Below, piece after piece: positions 50,025 to 61,456 of a DNA stretch of 64,000 nt. Source of the stretch: Botryotinia globosa (Eukaryota > Ascomycota > Leotiomycetes > Helotiales > Sclerotiniaceae); NCBI GenBank assembly GCA_014898425.1, contig RCSZ01000014.1, positions 806,001 through 870,000 of the forward strand, given 5' to 3'. Both the position numbers and the translations under genes were made by a program. The notes under the pieces were generated by a model, which was not told where the DNA came from, did not search any database, and saw only the letters and a program-made list of their open reading frames with translations. Positions within the stretch are counted from its first letter, which is position 1, and the number at the start of each line of letters is the position of its first letter.

Positions 50025-50792
50025 ATGCCAAAATGTAAGTTTGTGAACATTTGCGATTCAGTTTTATGTGCTAACTACTCTCACAGTCTTCTGTAAGTTT
50101 AAAATCAACGCGCCGTGCGAATCCGACTATTCGAGCTCCATCTCCATCTTTGCGAACAGCTTGCTAACACATTTTTAAAGGCGATTATTGCGATGTCTAC
50201 CTCACTCACGACTCGATGAGCGTGCGTAAAGCTCATAACAGTGGACGCAATCACTTGCGCAATGTTGTCGATTACTATCAACGTATGTTTCTCCCTCTCT
50301 CTAATCACCAAAGTACAAGTAAACTAATCCATTGTCCTAATCTTAGAAATCGGCCACGAAAAAGCCCAATCCGTAATCGACTCCATCACATCTTCCTATG
50401 CCGCCGAAGGTCAATCCTCTTCGAACCCTATGCTCCACAATCCAGCAGCTTCGGCACCTTTTCCACCTTTCCCACCAGCCAATTTCCCTGGAGGCGTTCC
50501 ACCACCTTTCCCTCTATCATCTGGTCCAGGCGGTATGCCATTCCCTCCGCCAGGCGCAAGAGGTTTCCCAATGCCTCCTTTACCTGGACAACCTGGTGCA
50601 CCACCTATGCCACCATTCCCGGGTATGCCTGGTATGCCTGCTGGGATGCCATTTCCTCCTCCAGGGGGCTTGCCACCCAACTTCCAATTTCCTGTTCCCC
50701 CACCAGGAGGCTTCCCAGGAATGCCACCACCGGGTGGTCAAGGGTTTCCGGGCATTCCCCCACCAGGGGGAAATCGGGATGAGAGGAGATAG
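50025..50792 (+). CDS. YHC1: U1 small nuclear ribonucleoprotein C (U1-C)
   Basis: Four exons: 50025-50034 (10 nt), 50087-50092 (6 nt), 50181-50282 and 50347-50792; the product is 187 residues. Splicing gives [15 protein letters not shown], the start of the U1-C zinc finger with C6, C9, H24 and H30. [20 protein letters not shown] and a conserved helix ([15 protein letters not shown]) follow. The remainder is a long Pro/Gly/Met/Phe-rich tail typical of U1-C. The protein sits in the U1 snRNP and stabilises base pairing with 5' splice sites. All three introns have GTAAGT or GTATGT donors, and CTAAC or CTAAT branch points are visible. The 6-nt second exon is required to place FFC and the finger in frame. 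The gene is divergent from the p24 gene with only 259 bp between starts. The symbol follows yeast. Confidence 0.93.
50087..50092 (+). other. 6-nt microexon of U1-C
   Basis: TCTTCT lies between a CTCTCACAG acceptor (branch GCTAACT 15 nt before) and a GTAAGTTT donor. Its inclusion gives the universal U1-C start; skipping it would remove two residues (FF) without a frameshift. Confidence 0.85.
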
Positions 50793-52449
50793 ACAGATAA
50801 TGGTATCTATTTAGAGTTGATAAATGGAGAGATGATATGGACTTTGGCGTTCAGGGTTGAATTACTGGCACGTACATTATTAAGGATATTCATCATGCGG
50901 ATGATTTGTTTCGTGTTCAAATGACTGCAGAATGAGAATATGGGGATGATTGATGCGTTCGATGAATGGGCTCCCTGGAGACTGTCGAATTCTAGTAATG
51001 GTCATGCGAATTATTAAACAGCGCGGCATCGCAGGAAAATACTGGAGTTGGGAGAAATTGTACTATTATGCTTGAAGCATATGGCATCACAAAGCAAGCA
51101 AAAGAAAGAAAACTTTTTTCACATCAAGAATGTCTAGTTGGCATTTCCATTTGTTCTTTTAGTTCTTTGAATAGTGATATAATTGAGTATTTAGAAGTCT
51201 ATCATCACCGACCACATTGTTGTTATCGGGCCAGCATTGAATAATGAACAAATTCTAATTTTGAGAAAGTTCTTGGCGTTTTCCTAAGTTTAATGTTTCG
51301 GCATTGCATTTGTCGTTTTGGGGTCAATGTTGAATATATCATAATCTACAAACCACATCAAAGTAGCCCTTCCCTGTTTTATTTCCCACCTACATTTGCA
51401 TCCACCCTCAAAACAAGGGGATGTAAGAATTTTTGATTTATGGAGATTGTCAGAAATGTGATAGGATAGGATATGATGCAAGATGTAGCTTTATTATACA
51501 AGTGAGCAAACGCACAAACTGACATCTACCTTTCCCTCCAATCCATTTATGGTTATCATTGCCCGAATCTCATTTGTTATGTATACCGATCTGAATCCAA
51601 CCCATCAAACAGATCGCATAGATGGTGCGGTCTGGTGGTAGAGTGGTAAAACGCCAAGATCGAACGAGTAAAAATATCCTCGCGGGGGGTATTCTCCTGC
51701 TAACTAAGGGGTTAGCTAGTAAGGTTTTGCTTTTTTGTTCTTCTAAGATTTTTTTCTTTATTTCAGAGGAAACTTGAAGACTTGAAGGTGTGTTTCTCTA
51801 TTTTGCGGAAATTGAACAGATTTGTTGTTATTCTTGCTGATGGACGTGAGTCAAGTGAATATATTGTGGGGCGTTCATGGTCATCATAACGATGAAGAAA
51901 GATTAGATGCATTCTTCGCACAGTTTACATGACTGGTATTGGTACCTCAGAATATCAATGGTGGAAATTATACGTTTCTAAGATGTCGATTGTTTGGGTT
52001 TTCGAGGCACGAACCTCCTCACCAGCTCAACTTGAGAGAATGTTGGTTTCGACACATTCACAGCTCACCCCAATTTGCCATGTGCAACATAGGATCTCAG
52101 AGTTTCGTGCAATTCATTCTCCGATTAACTTTACTTAATAAATCCAAACAAACTTCCTCCCTCCAATGTGCGGCTCAAGGAACGCAAATCCAACTTGCAA
52201 AATTTCACGGATAAAAAAAAACTCGAAAGTTCCACCAGAATGAAAAAGGAGAAAGATAGGGAAGAGGTATAGAAATTGCAGAATACGTTAAGAACACATG
52301 GATCGTATGATTCCACATATCCCGGGTATTGAATCATGAGTTGAACCTTCAGAGATGTCAATGATCAAGTTGAGAGGGGTTGCGTGTTGGGGAAGAGTTG
52401 GAAGTTGGGCGTGGACCCAAGGCCTCACTCAGCCTGTCGAGAATTTATA
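50793..52449. other. Intergenic, nothing recognised
   Basis: Short frames only. A 'ggtggtagagtggtaaaacgc' stretch near 51632 recalls a tRNA D-arm but has no matching T-arm. Confidence 0.6.
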
Positions 52450-53428
52450 TTATAGCCTCATAGTCTTGCAGTTTCTCATTCCGGAGCATAGAAACTTGCT
52501 CAGCCAAGATTGGTCTAGTTGGCTAGTTGGTAAGGGCATTGTCGCTATCAATGATGATTGATATTTTAGATCTGATAGGCGTACCGAGGCTTGTGTATTT
52601 AAGCGGTTTATTGCTTCTTTGAGGATCTTCAATAATAGGGTTGTGCGGTATTTACTCCACATATTGTCGAATTGGGTAGCGCTGTTATCATCACCCCCCA
52701 TCTTAGCCTTGACAGTGGAGCCAGCTGTAGAACCACCAATGTGGATTGAGTTCTCGAAAATGGGAACTGGATCAGCAGATACTGTCTTTGCTGTGCCTTG
52801 CGTCCAGGGCTGGGCAGCGGGCGGGTATACCCCAAACAACCCTGGGTATTTACCTAGAAAATTCGATGGATATTTGTTCTATTATATTTTATAGGATAGA
52901 ATAAATATTCATAGAAATATAATCAAATATAAATATATCTAAAGTGAAATCTATATAATATTATATTAATATATATAACAAATTGTTTTTAAACTTTAAT
53001 TCATTATTTATAATTTCCTTAATTTAATATTTTTTTCTCGCTAATTTCGAGTTTTATTTTGATATCATTTTGATATCATTTTATTATTATAATTTTATAT
53101 ATTTCAATTTATAAATTAAATAAAAATAATCTCGAATTTTCAAACAACAATTATAAAACAATTACATAATATACCCCAGATATTCTAATTACGTAATGGA
53201 TTTTCCAGGTATCCACTCTACTATATATCTATAGGGTAGAATAAATACCCAGAGAAGATGAAAAACCCCGGGTAGGGTATGGGTGTCCAACCCTGCTTGC
53301 GTCTATAGAGTATTTATTAGTAATTTATTAGCATCCAGGAGATGGCAACGAGGCAAGCATACCTGGGTCTGACTAGAGTCCACTGAACTAATAACCGTAG
53401 TTGGATCTGGGTAGTTTTGACCCGTCAT
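52450..53428 (-). CDS. Unknown protein; intron contains an AT-rich foldback element
   Basis: Tentative two-exon model: 53428-53363 (22 codons, MTGQNYPDPTTVISSVDSSQ then TQ, GTATGC donor) and 52878-52450 (142 codons). The best frame-preserving acceptor is AATAG at 52879-52883, giving NKYPSNFLGKYPGLFGVYPP at the junction; the alternative CTAG acceptor at 52856 would break the frame. The second exon looks like a real protein: AQPWTQGTAKTVSADPVPIF, a Gly/Ser linker, then a helical SKYRTTLLLKILKEAINRLN and LSDLKYQSSLIATMPLP. No domain is recognised. The 484-bp intron is unusually long and is mostly the element at 52868-53249. Start and junction are uncertain. Confidence 0.45.
52868..53249. mobile_element. 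AT-rich element bounded by two similar hairpins
   Basis: The left end (52868-52910) and right end (53209-53249) are each imperfect palindromes of about 42 bp: GGATATTTGTTCTAT...ATAGAATAAATATTC and GGTATCCACTCTAC...GTAGAATAAATACC. They are also similar to each other, differing mainly by C/T and G/A changes. The interior is almost pure A/T. This fits a foldback-type miniature element or a RIP-altered insertion; class and target duplication are not determined. Confidence 0.5.
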
Positions 53429-54472
53429 GTTGCTATAGAAGAAGACCTTGGGAGTGGATAGTGATAGTTGTGTGTAATTGTTTGGTGTGTTATTGGCCTG
53501 CGCGGTGTTGATGTGGAGGTAAGAAAACTAATGCTAAGTGCGATCACTCAACCATTGACTGCTTTCCCTTGCCTCTTATATCTATCTAGTACGGAGGAAA
53601 TACAGGCTTCATCAGTAAGAATACTACCTGGCCGTAATATGGTAAGCCCAAAGTAGACAGAGATCATCTATTCTGTTCAAGGCATTGCGATCAACCTGCT
53701 TAGGTGCCCATCTCTGACCACTCAACGCAGAGATTTGAGTGATAGAACGCATCCATGGCATTTCCCCTCAAACTATTGCCAATAAACATGCAGGCGTTCA
53801 ATTAGCCGTTCCTCTCTACAACTCGAACCAAGCCCTCGGGTCATTGAAGCTCGAGGAATTTACCAATGGCCATAATCTTTTGAATGAACTTGACAGGTTA
53901 CACTACTTAAGAATCATGCATGACAGCCACCACACCAACCATCACATCAGTCAACACTATCCCTAGCACACTCTTGCACTAGCTTGCGATTGAAGACTTA
54001 TCTCAATAAATATTGCTAATTGTAACTTTATGAACTCTCTGCCTATTAGTTTATAACTAGAAAGATCTTACAAGCTATTATATCAAGTTCTATAAAGTAT
54101 CTATTGCTTAAAAATAATAGTTGAATCTGAAATAATTTCTTAGTTAAAAGTAGAGGAAAGAGTAAATATGATATATTATTCTTTTCTTTGATATATTCAA
54201 TATAGAATAAGAATTTTTTCAAACATATTTTCGATATATCTGAATTCTTAATAGTAAATTTCATCTCAATAAAAACATATCATATTCACTCATGTATTCA
54301 TTTATAGACTCATTATATAAAATAGTACTTGTAACTTAAATTCTAAAACTAATTTTGAAATAAAAGACAAATTATCTATATACAACAACTTTTCTGCGTA
54401 TTTTACCTGGATCATTCCCATCTAACTTCCTACTCCTGTGCCCCCTCCAGTCTATCCTCTCCAGCTTATCGC
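53429..54472. other. Intergenic with AT-rich patch
   Basis: No gene recognised; 53990-54370 is AT-rich. A 75-codon frame at 53739-53966 has no domain. Confidence 0.55.
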
Positions 54473-55666
54473 TTATATCTTTCCGACACCAGCGTTCTTA
54501 AGAACATTAGCCTTGGTGGTTGCAACATCAGCAACAGGAGCAAGAGAAGTAAGAACACCCTTTGCAGCAGTCAAAACATCAGTGTTCGTTCCATCAAAAG
54601 ATCCAGATGAGGTAAGGCTGTTAGCCTGGCAGTTACGTCCAAGGTCCGAAGCACATCCTGCAACACCACTGGTTGAAGACCAAAGAGGGTTGCTGGTAAT
54701 GTCGAATTGAACGGGTGTGAGTGCGTTCTCGAAAATGTTGCCCTCGGCAAGTACCTTTGCTCCTTTGCCGATTTGAAATGCGCTTCCTCCGGCTCCTTGA
54801 ATATCTGACCAATAGTTGTTGGCAGCTTGGAAGAAGACATTTGGTTCGACTGATGAGGACAAGCCTCCAACCTTGGGCCCACGACCACTTGTGTTGTGGA
54901 TATAGTTGCCTTTGAAAGTAACAGTGTCTTGGGATCCAGTGAAGTACAACGTCCAGTAATGGTGGTTGTTGCACTTAGCAGACCAAAGAGTAGTACCATC
55001 GAACTCAGAGTTGGTAACGGAGACACGGTTGGAAGCACCTGGTCCCATGGTAATGAATTGACGACCAATTCTGGAGATCTTGACGTGATCGATCCACAAA
55101 AGATCTGTACCATCAACGGAGATAGCATCTCCACCCCAAATGTACTTGGGGTTCATTTCGACGAACTCAACGTTCTGGATGATGATGTTCTTAGCACCTG
55201 AAATGTAGAAACCTCTACCCTTGATCTTTCCAGCAGCTCCAACACCAACAATGGATTTGTTGGAACCGAGCTTGATAGCATTTGGAGGAATACCAGCGGT
55301 ATCGTAGGTGACAGTTGGCTTGGGAAGAGATGGATCGGCATTTGCAGAGACTTCACACCAGCCATTGATATCGATTGAATCTTGTCCGGCACCGTTGGTG
55401 CATGTGTTTGAGCGGGGCGTGCAGCCTTTCTCAGTTGTTGTGCCCATAGTGGTTGTGAAATCCCAGGTCTTGTCAAGGACAATGGTACGGGCGACATTAT
55501 CGGTGAGCCAGGTAACAAGCTCTTTGATGTCGCTTGGGGTAGCAGCAGCAGCAGATCCACCTCCAGTGGCAGAAGCAGCGAAACCTTCAGCTTTGCCAAT
55601 GACTCCTGCGGCGTCAACTGCGATAACAGAGAGCATGAGAATAGCGAGGGTCTTGAATGAAACCAT
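54473..55666 (-). CDS. Secreted pectin lyase (polysaccharide lyase family 1)
   Basis: Intronless, 397 residues from the ATG at 55666. A signal peptide (MVSFKTLAILMLSVIAVDAA) precedes the beta-helix enzyme. Family marks: IGKAEGFAASATGGG, IVLDKTWDFTTTMGTTTEKG, NGWCE, SNKSIVGVGAAGKIKGRGF, NPKYIWGGDAISVD, WIDHVKISRIGRQFITMG (with the catalytic-type arginine in IGRQ), HHYWTLYFTGSQDTVTFKGN, and SGRGPKV. These enzymes cleave methyl-esterified pectin by beta-elimination outside the cell during plant attack or saprotrophic growth. The WCE and YIWGGDAI patterns favour pectin lyase over pectate lyase, but the distinction is inferred. The frame stays open upstream to 56152 only because an 8-bp repeat has no stops; that extension is leader, not protein. 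Confidence 0.93.
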   Translation of the reverse strand: MVSFKTLAILMLSVIAVDAAGVIGKAEGFAASATGGGSAAAATPSDIKELVTWLTDNVARTIVLDKTWDFTTTMGTTTEKGCTPRSNTCTNGAGQDSIDINGWCEVSANADPSLPKPTVTYDTAGIPPNAIKLGSNKSIVGVGAAGKIKGRGFYISGAKNIIIQNVEFVEMNPKYIWGGDAISVDGTDLLWIDHVKISRIGRQFITMGPGASNRVSVTNSEFDGTTLWSAKCNNHHYWTLYFTGSQDTVTFKGNYIHNTSGRGPKVGGLSSSVEPNVFFQAANNYWSDIQGAGGSAFQIGKGAKVLAEGNIFENALTPVQFDITSNPLWSSTSGVAGCASDLGRNCQANSLTSSGSFDGTNTDVLTAAKGVLTSLAPVADVATTKANVLKNAGVGKI

Positions 55667-55755
55667 GATGATTGATTGAAACGAAGTTATTGATATAACT
55701 TTAGAAAGTGTGTTGGTGATTGAGTTGCTTGAATGTAAGCTGTGTTGTGAAAAGT

Positions 55756-55961
55756 GAGTAGATGAGTAGATGAGTAGATGAGTAGATGAGTAGATGAGTA
55801 GATGAGTAGATGAGTAGATGAGTAGATGAGTAGATGAGTAGATGAGTAGATGAGTAGATGAGTAGATGAGTAGATGAGTAGATGAGTAGATGAGTAGATG
55901 AGTAGATGAGTAGATGAGTAGATGAGTAGATGAGTGGATGAGTGATGAGTGATGAGTGATG
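55756..55961. repeat. Octamer satellite in the pectin lyase leader
   Basis: Unit GAGTAGAT is repeated 22 times without error at 55756-55931, then as a GAGTGGAT variant and 7-bp GAGTGAT units to 55961. It begins 90 bp upstream of the pectin lyase ATG and lies between it and the TATA box. In one frame of the minus strand it reads as the octapeptide HLLIYSST. Confidence 0.95.
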
Positions 55962-55991
55962 ATATTAGAATACCTCAAGACTTTCAACGTC

Positions 55992-55999
55992 CTTATATA
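55992..55999 (-). promoter_or_regulatory. Probable TATA box of the pectin lyase gene
   Basis: TATATAAG on the minus strand, about 330 bp before the ATG and just beyond the octamer array, implying that the array is transcribed in the leader. Confidence 0.45.
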
Positions 56000-57375
56000 C
56001 TGTTGACCTACTTGATCACGTTGTCCAGAATCCCACCAAGATTCGGACATTGTCCCCTCCAATATCTCCATCGCGTAGAGCATTCTCTCGATACAAGGAA
56101 AAGGCGTTTTCAAAGGCTGTACACTTGGCAGATAGTACTTTGTCCAATGCAAACAATATACTTGACTTTTTCCAAACTCTTAATAATAAGCATATTTACC
56201 GTGAAAAGCTTGGCTATATCACTCATTTGACTGCGTAAAACTCCAATGAATATTCCAATTCGTAAACATCAGCCCACGAAAGAAGGAAAATGCCGAAGAT
56301 CGTTTGCATTTTCATGGTAGAGCATTTTCGCAATCGCGTATTCATCTGAATTAACGTTCCCAAGCATCCGATGATCAAGCAAGACCCTCGAATACTATTC
56401 GGCCGCCCTCTCATCTCATCTATTTGACTTGTATAGCCTTGTAACTCTGAACAAACTCAGCAATATTCCCGAGTACAGGTTGGTAGTTGTTTTTACTTTT
56501 GATGCGTTCTGATCGTACGAGGTTAACTGACTACAAACACCCCAAAAAGAATGCCCATGCGAAACTTGATGTGTCTTAATTGAATCCTTCCTCATATATA
56601 CATACATATTTACATAGAAGTCTTTACAAAAGGATTAAAAGATATTACAACTTCAATTTCGTTTTTTCTTTTCGATTAATATATTATAAAATTCATTCAC
56701 AAATATATCTTTATGAGATTTATAATACAAAACTATTCCAAATAATCATCAAACTTTTCTACCTTCTTTTTCATCTTCTCCTTCTCCTTCACCTTCACCT
56801 TCACCTTCTCTTTCAATATCGTTATCTCCTTCACTATCACCTTCTCTATTACCCAATTCAAACATCTCGCCTTCTCCTTTAATATCTAATATCCGCGAAA
56901 ATACTCGTGAATTATCTTAGCTATCTCTGGGAACCTCTTGGTGATATTTGGAATCATCAATGTTATCTAATATATATTATTAAAATATAGTTTTATATTT
57001 GTTAAAATTGAACAAACTTTTGATTATACTTTATCTCCTTTAATCACCAAATCACAAGAATAAGAATTCTCATTTTGGAATGTAATAATTTGTTGGTTGG
57101 GAATTGAAGAATTTTGAGAAACAGATTGGATTTTATGTTCCCACTGAATGATATTTTCGTAAATCTATTTCTAGTTACCTGTGTGTTTAAGGGTGTTATG
57201 TAAAAGACGGGAGCTTAAATAGGGGAGCTAACTCGAAGCATCGAGTTGCGATCGCTAAACTTCCTTCCCGTGTGGCATGAAGACCCTTATTTGTGACCTT
57301 AGCCTAAAGGGAAGGTTCCGTGACTTCCGTCGCCATGGTGTGACGCCATCTAATCAATAAGATTATGGGTTATAT

Positions 57376-57425
57376 CCGTTTACCGTTTACCGTTTACCGT
57401 TTACCGTTTACCGTTCTCCGTTTTA
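57376..57425. repeat. CCGTTTA heptamer tandem repeat
   Basis: Five perfect CCGTTTA units followed by CCGTTCT and CCGTTTT variants. Confidence 0.9.
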
Positions 57426-57780
57426 TGAGGATATTCCGGACATCAAACGAATTCCTGAGATGATTGAATCTAGATTCATTCAGCAATCATGAATGAATGG
57501 GGGTGTCGAAGAGGGTGTGTAGTTATCCACGTTTCGACAATGATCACATGACTTGACTAATTACGACCTGATATGTCAAACTCAAACTTATTACGAAGTA
57601 TACCTCTAGTCTGTAATAGGAACACTCACATCCGATCTCGCAGAGTCAAGATCAAGAACAAAAATTGGTTAGTAGATCTAAAATTTGAATTAAATCGATC
57701 TTATTAGGTAGGATATACCTAATCAAGAAATCTTATGATATAAATGAATACTCATAATTTGAACTCCAAAAATATTTTCG

Positions 57781-57808
57781 GTCTGAGTTCGATTCCCAGC
57801 ACCGCCGA
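57781..57808 (+). other. tRNA T-arm/acceptor fragment
   Basis: The stretch CTGAGTTCGATTCCCAG followed by CACCGCC matches the 3' part of the tRNA-like gene at 63121-63222 except for one G-to-A change in the T stem. No D-arm or anticodon arm precedes it, so it is a fragment. Confidence 0.6.
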
Positions 57809-58572
57809 GAATGAATGGAAACCCCACCTCACAGACCAAAAATTGATCTTCCTATGAACAAAGACCTACCTCGCTCGTAGTAACACCAATTGCATCATTT
57901 TATTGTGATCTTCTTTCCGTGAAACTGTCAGAACGTACGATCACGTGCTTAAGCGAAATCATATGATTCTTCCCATTATCCCCTAGACCGCTGGAAATGA
58001 GCTCCATCGCTTAACAGGGATCTTATCAACTAATTAGATCATTAGGATTCTGAATATTCTCATAATATTTGGACTATATTTTAAAATAATTATTAAAATA
58101 ATTATTATTATTATATAAAGAGATATTATATTCTTGATATTTTTATATATTTTATTATCTTACTCCTTTCTATTTAAAATTAATAGATTTTTCCTTTAAA
58201 ATGATTTTATTTTTGTTATAAAATCTTTTTCTATAATAATAATAATCTCCTTTTGTTTAATAGATTTATATAATAACAATGAGAAGATAATATAAAATCA
58301 TAAATTCAACCTTTGTAATTTCGATTAAAATAAGTTTATTCAATTTTAGATTCAAATTTATTAATCAATTTTTGAAAAAATTAATTTTCGAAAATTCATA
58401 TATTTCAAAGATTTCTTTTTTTTGTTTTTCGATATTATCTTTTTATATATCAAATAATAATTAATTAAAGTAATGATTAAAAGTTATTGTTTTATAACTT
58501 AATAATTTTTATAATATATTCATTAATACTTTGATATAAATGAATATAATTAATCTTTTATATTAATAGTAT

Positions 58573-58765
58573 TTATTATTAATTCGAGAAGGATACGAAA
58601 GAAGTAGTACTCACGTATTGTAGGTCCTATATGTCTAATTATATTCTATTTAAAGAGCTAGCTATATAGGAAAGTAATTATTAGTTCGAGAAGAATACGA
58701 AAGACATAGCACCTATATATTCGTAGATCCTATATATCTAATTGTATTTTATCTAAAGAATTAAT
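58573..58765. repeat. Tandem pair of about 100-bp repeats, third copy at 59961-60060
   Basis: Copies at 58573-58674 and 58678-58765 share ATTCGAGAAGGATACGAAAG-type starts, TAGGTCCTATATGTCTAATT-type middles and ATTCTATTTAAAGAGCTAG-type ends. 59961-60060 carries the same order in more degraded form. Differences are mostly transitions. Confidence 0.75.
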
Positions 58766-60095
58766 TATTAATTATTATAATATACAATCCCTAAAATTTA
58801 TTAGAAAATCAATTCAAATTTGCTTAATAATATTCTTTAACTACATCTAAAAACATAATTGAAAAAACTATCATTATTATCTCAAATAATATAAATACTC
58901 TATAACAATATTCCTCAAATATAAAAATGTTTAGATTAAAAGAATTATTAATATTTTTATATCTATTATTATCTTTATAAATCTTAGAAAAATTAATAAA
59001 ATAATAGCTTTAATTATATTAATCGATATTATAATCGATCTTACAATTAAAGCAATTGAAATTATTATTATCTCTATTATCTTTATTATTATTATTATTA
59101 TTTCTCTCTTTATTATTATCCCAATCATTATTATCAAAATTATTTAAATTATTATTATTATTATTAAATAATCTCCTATAAATATTTAGATTCTCTATAA
59201 CTTTATTAAATTTTAGTAAAATTATATAATTATTTAAATTATTATTTGAAGATTTAATAGAAGGATTGATTAATATACTCGATTTGAAGTCTTAAATTAA
59301 ATTCAACAAAGAAATTGATCTATTTCGCAGATTTGAATAATTATATTTTATTAATTTGATATTCTATAAATTATTTCGAAATCTATTTATAACACTTTTT
59401 ATATAAAAATATCTTTATAAAAATGTTTTCAATATTTATACTAAAATTAATATATACTCTATAATATCGAAATAATATACAAAGATTATACAATATTAGT
59501 TTATCGACTTTCTCAAATAAAAATTATTAAACAAATTCAAAGTTATACATTATTATCTTCTAAAAAATATATCAATAATCTCTACATTTATATATACAAC
59601 TCTCCTAAAACGAAAGTAATTATTAATACAATAATCAATAATAGATCTCAATATAAAGCCTTTGAAAAACTATCTAGCTATAAAAAGATTCTTTAGAAAA
59701 GAATAATTTCGAGGCTTCTCTTCAAGCTTTACATTTCCTAGGTACTTATACTTATTATCTTGAAATAAGTTACCACTAATAGTATTATTGGAGACTTCTA
59801 TAGTATTAGGAATAGATTAATCTGATTACTTGCCTATTTGCTTAAAGCTAATACTATATATAGCTATTTAAATTAATATAATAAAAATGAAAAAGTAAGA
59901 ATAAAAAGTTTTTGAAGGGTTTTTGAATAATTAGTTTAAATTTGTAATATTACTAATTAATATTAATTTGAAAAAGATATGGAAAACATAGCACCCATAT
60001 AATGTAAATTCTATATATTTAATTATATTCTATCTAAAAAGCTAGTTAAATAGGAAAGTAGTAGGTTTTATATAGATATTATTGAAAGAACTAAT

Positions 60096-60782
60096 CTCTT
60101 TCGTATTCGCTTAATTCTTTCAATATAGTTGCCTTTATATTAGAGTTATTCCTTTGAAGTAAATTCCCTTGTAGTGAATTCTCTTGTTCATATAAAAAAT
60201 AAACTAGATATAGATATTTAGTTAATTATTTTTAATAAAAACTAATTTCAAAAGAAGGTTTTATAAAAGTAATTTATAATCAGTTGATACAACTTTACTA
60301 CTTTTTGAATAGTATATAATAAATCAATAATGGATTTGATTAATACAATTAGAATATAACTTTAATAATTATATATAATATCAATATATATAATAAATCA
60401 ATAATAAATATAATCAGAGTATATAGCGGATTAATAATCAATATAATCAAAGCAATTAGTAAGGTAATCGGAATATAACTTTGATAATAATTTTGATTCC
60501 TTAAATAAAGCTATAATAGCTTATAAAAGATAGTATAAATTATTAAGGTATAGATAAAGACTTGTATTATATTATAAGAGTTTTAAGAGCTATAAAAGGA
60601 TAGGGTTCTATTATAGGAAGTAGGAAATGCTAAGGGCCCGCTAAGGGCACACTAATGGTCCGTGCCTGAGGCACAAAGGCAACGTAGTTGGCGCCGTAAC
60701 ACTCTTTTATATTCACTTAATTCTTTCAATATAATTGCCTTTATATTGGAGTCATTCCTTTGAAGTGAATTCCCTTTGTTCA
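60096..60782. repeat. Direct repeat pair about 610 bp apart
   Basis: 60096-60190 and 60702-60782 share TCGCTTAATTCTTTCAATAT/TCACTTAATTCTTTCAATAT, TTGCCTTTATATT and a TTCCTTTGAAGT(G/A)AATTCCC block. They could be the long terminal repeats of a small element or two copies of one repeat. Confidence 0.6.
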
Positions 60783-61456
60783 CATATATATTAACATATA
60801 TATATATATATGTTAATATATAAATAAATCTTATTTATTATTATTATTTTTAATAAATATTAATTAAATCACTTAATATTATTATAATATTAAGCGAACT
60901 AATTATAATAATAAAATTCTATTATTATAATAAAATAATAAAAATTTAATATTATAAGAAAAATCTCTTATATTCTTTATTTTCTTTATATAAGGAAGAA
61001 TATTATTATAAAATAAAATAAAGAATTCTTTATTCAAAAAGAAATTCTTTATTAGTTCTTTACTCAAAATAATAATTCATTATTTTGAAAAACAAGAATT
61101 CATTATTTTGAAAAAATTGAAATATCACGTGGAAGCTTGTCTAAATGCGGAATGACAGACGCAATATTATTTTTTCTTTTTCTTTATTATAATATTAGTT
61201 TGAAATTAATAAAGAAAATTGATTTCAAATCAAAAAATTAATTTCAAATCAGAATTTTTACGTACGCCACCTACGTATTATTGGCCGTATAGGGGGCAGG
61301 AAAAAGCATAAATAAGTAGCTTAGGTTCCTATATTCAGATCTTTTTCTAGTACCCACTTTATATATATTTAAGATTATATAATACAATATCAATTCAAGC
61401 TTCAATAATAATAGTAATTCTATTTATATATTCTACAAGCCTAAGCTTTCCATATA

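Larger units (their letters stand above)
56000..57930. other. Intergenic, no gene seen
   Basis: AT-rich at 56590-57010 with a (CCTTCA)n-type run at 56760-56820. A heptamer repeat lies at 57376-57425 and a tRNA T-arm-like fragment at 57781-57808. Confidence 0.6.

Noticed and set aside
50411..50680. Gly/Pro-rich minus-strand frame of 89 codons
   Set aside because: It is the antisense shadow of the U1-C proline-rich tail.
51629..51700. tRNA-Gly-like stretch (ggtggtagagtggtaaaacgc)
   Set aside because: No anticodon stem, T-arm or acceptor pairing could be drawn.
55756..55961. CRISPR-like periodic repeat
   Set aside because: The 8-bp units are directly abutting with no spacers, in a eukaryotic genome; this is a microsatellite.
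55667..56152. Upstream in-frame extension of pectin lyase with a repeated HLLIYSST peptide
   Set aside because: The octamer repeat has no stops. The signal peptide begins at 55666, so the extension is untranslated leader.
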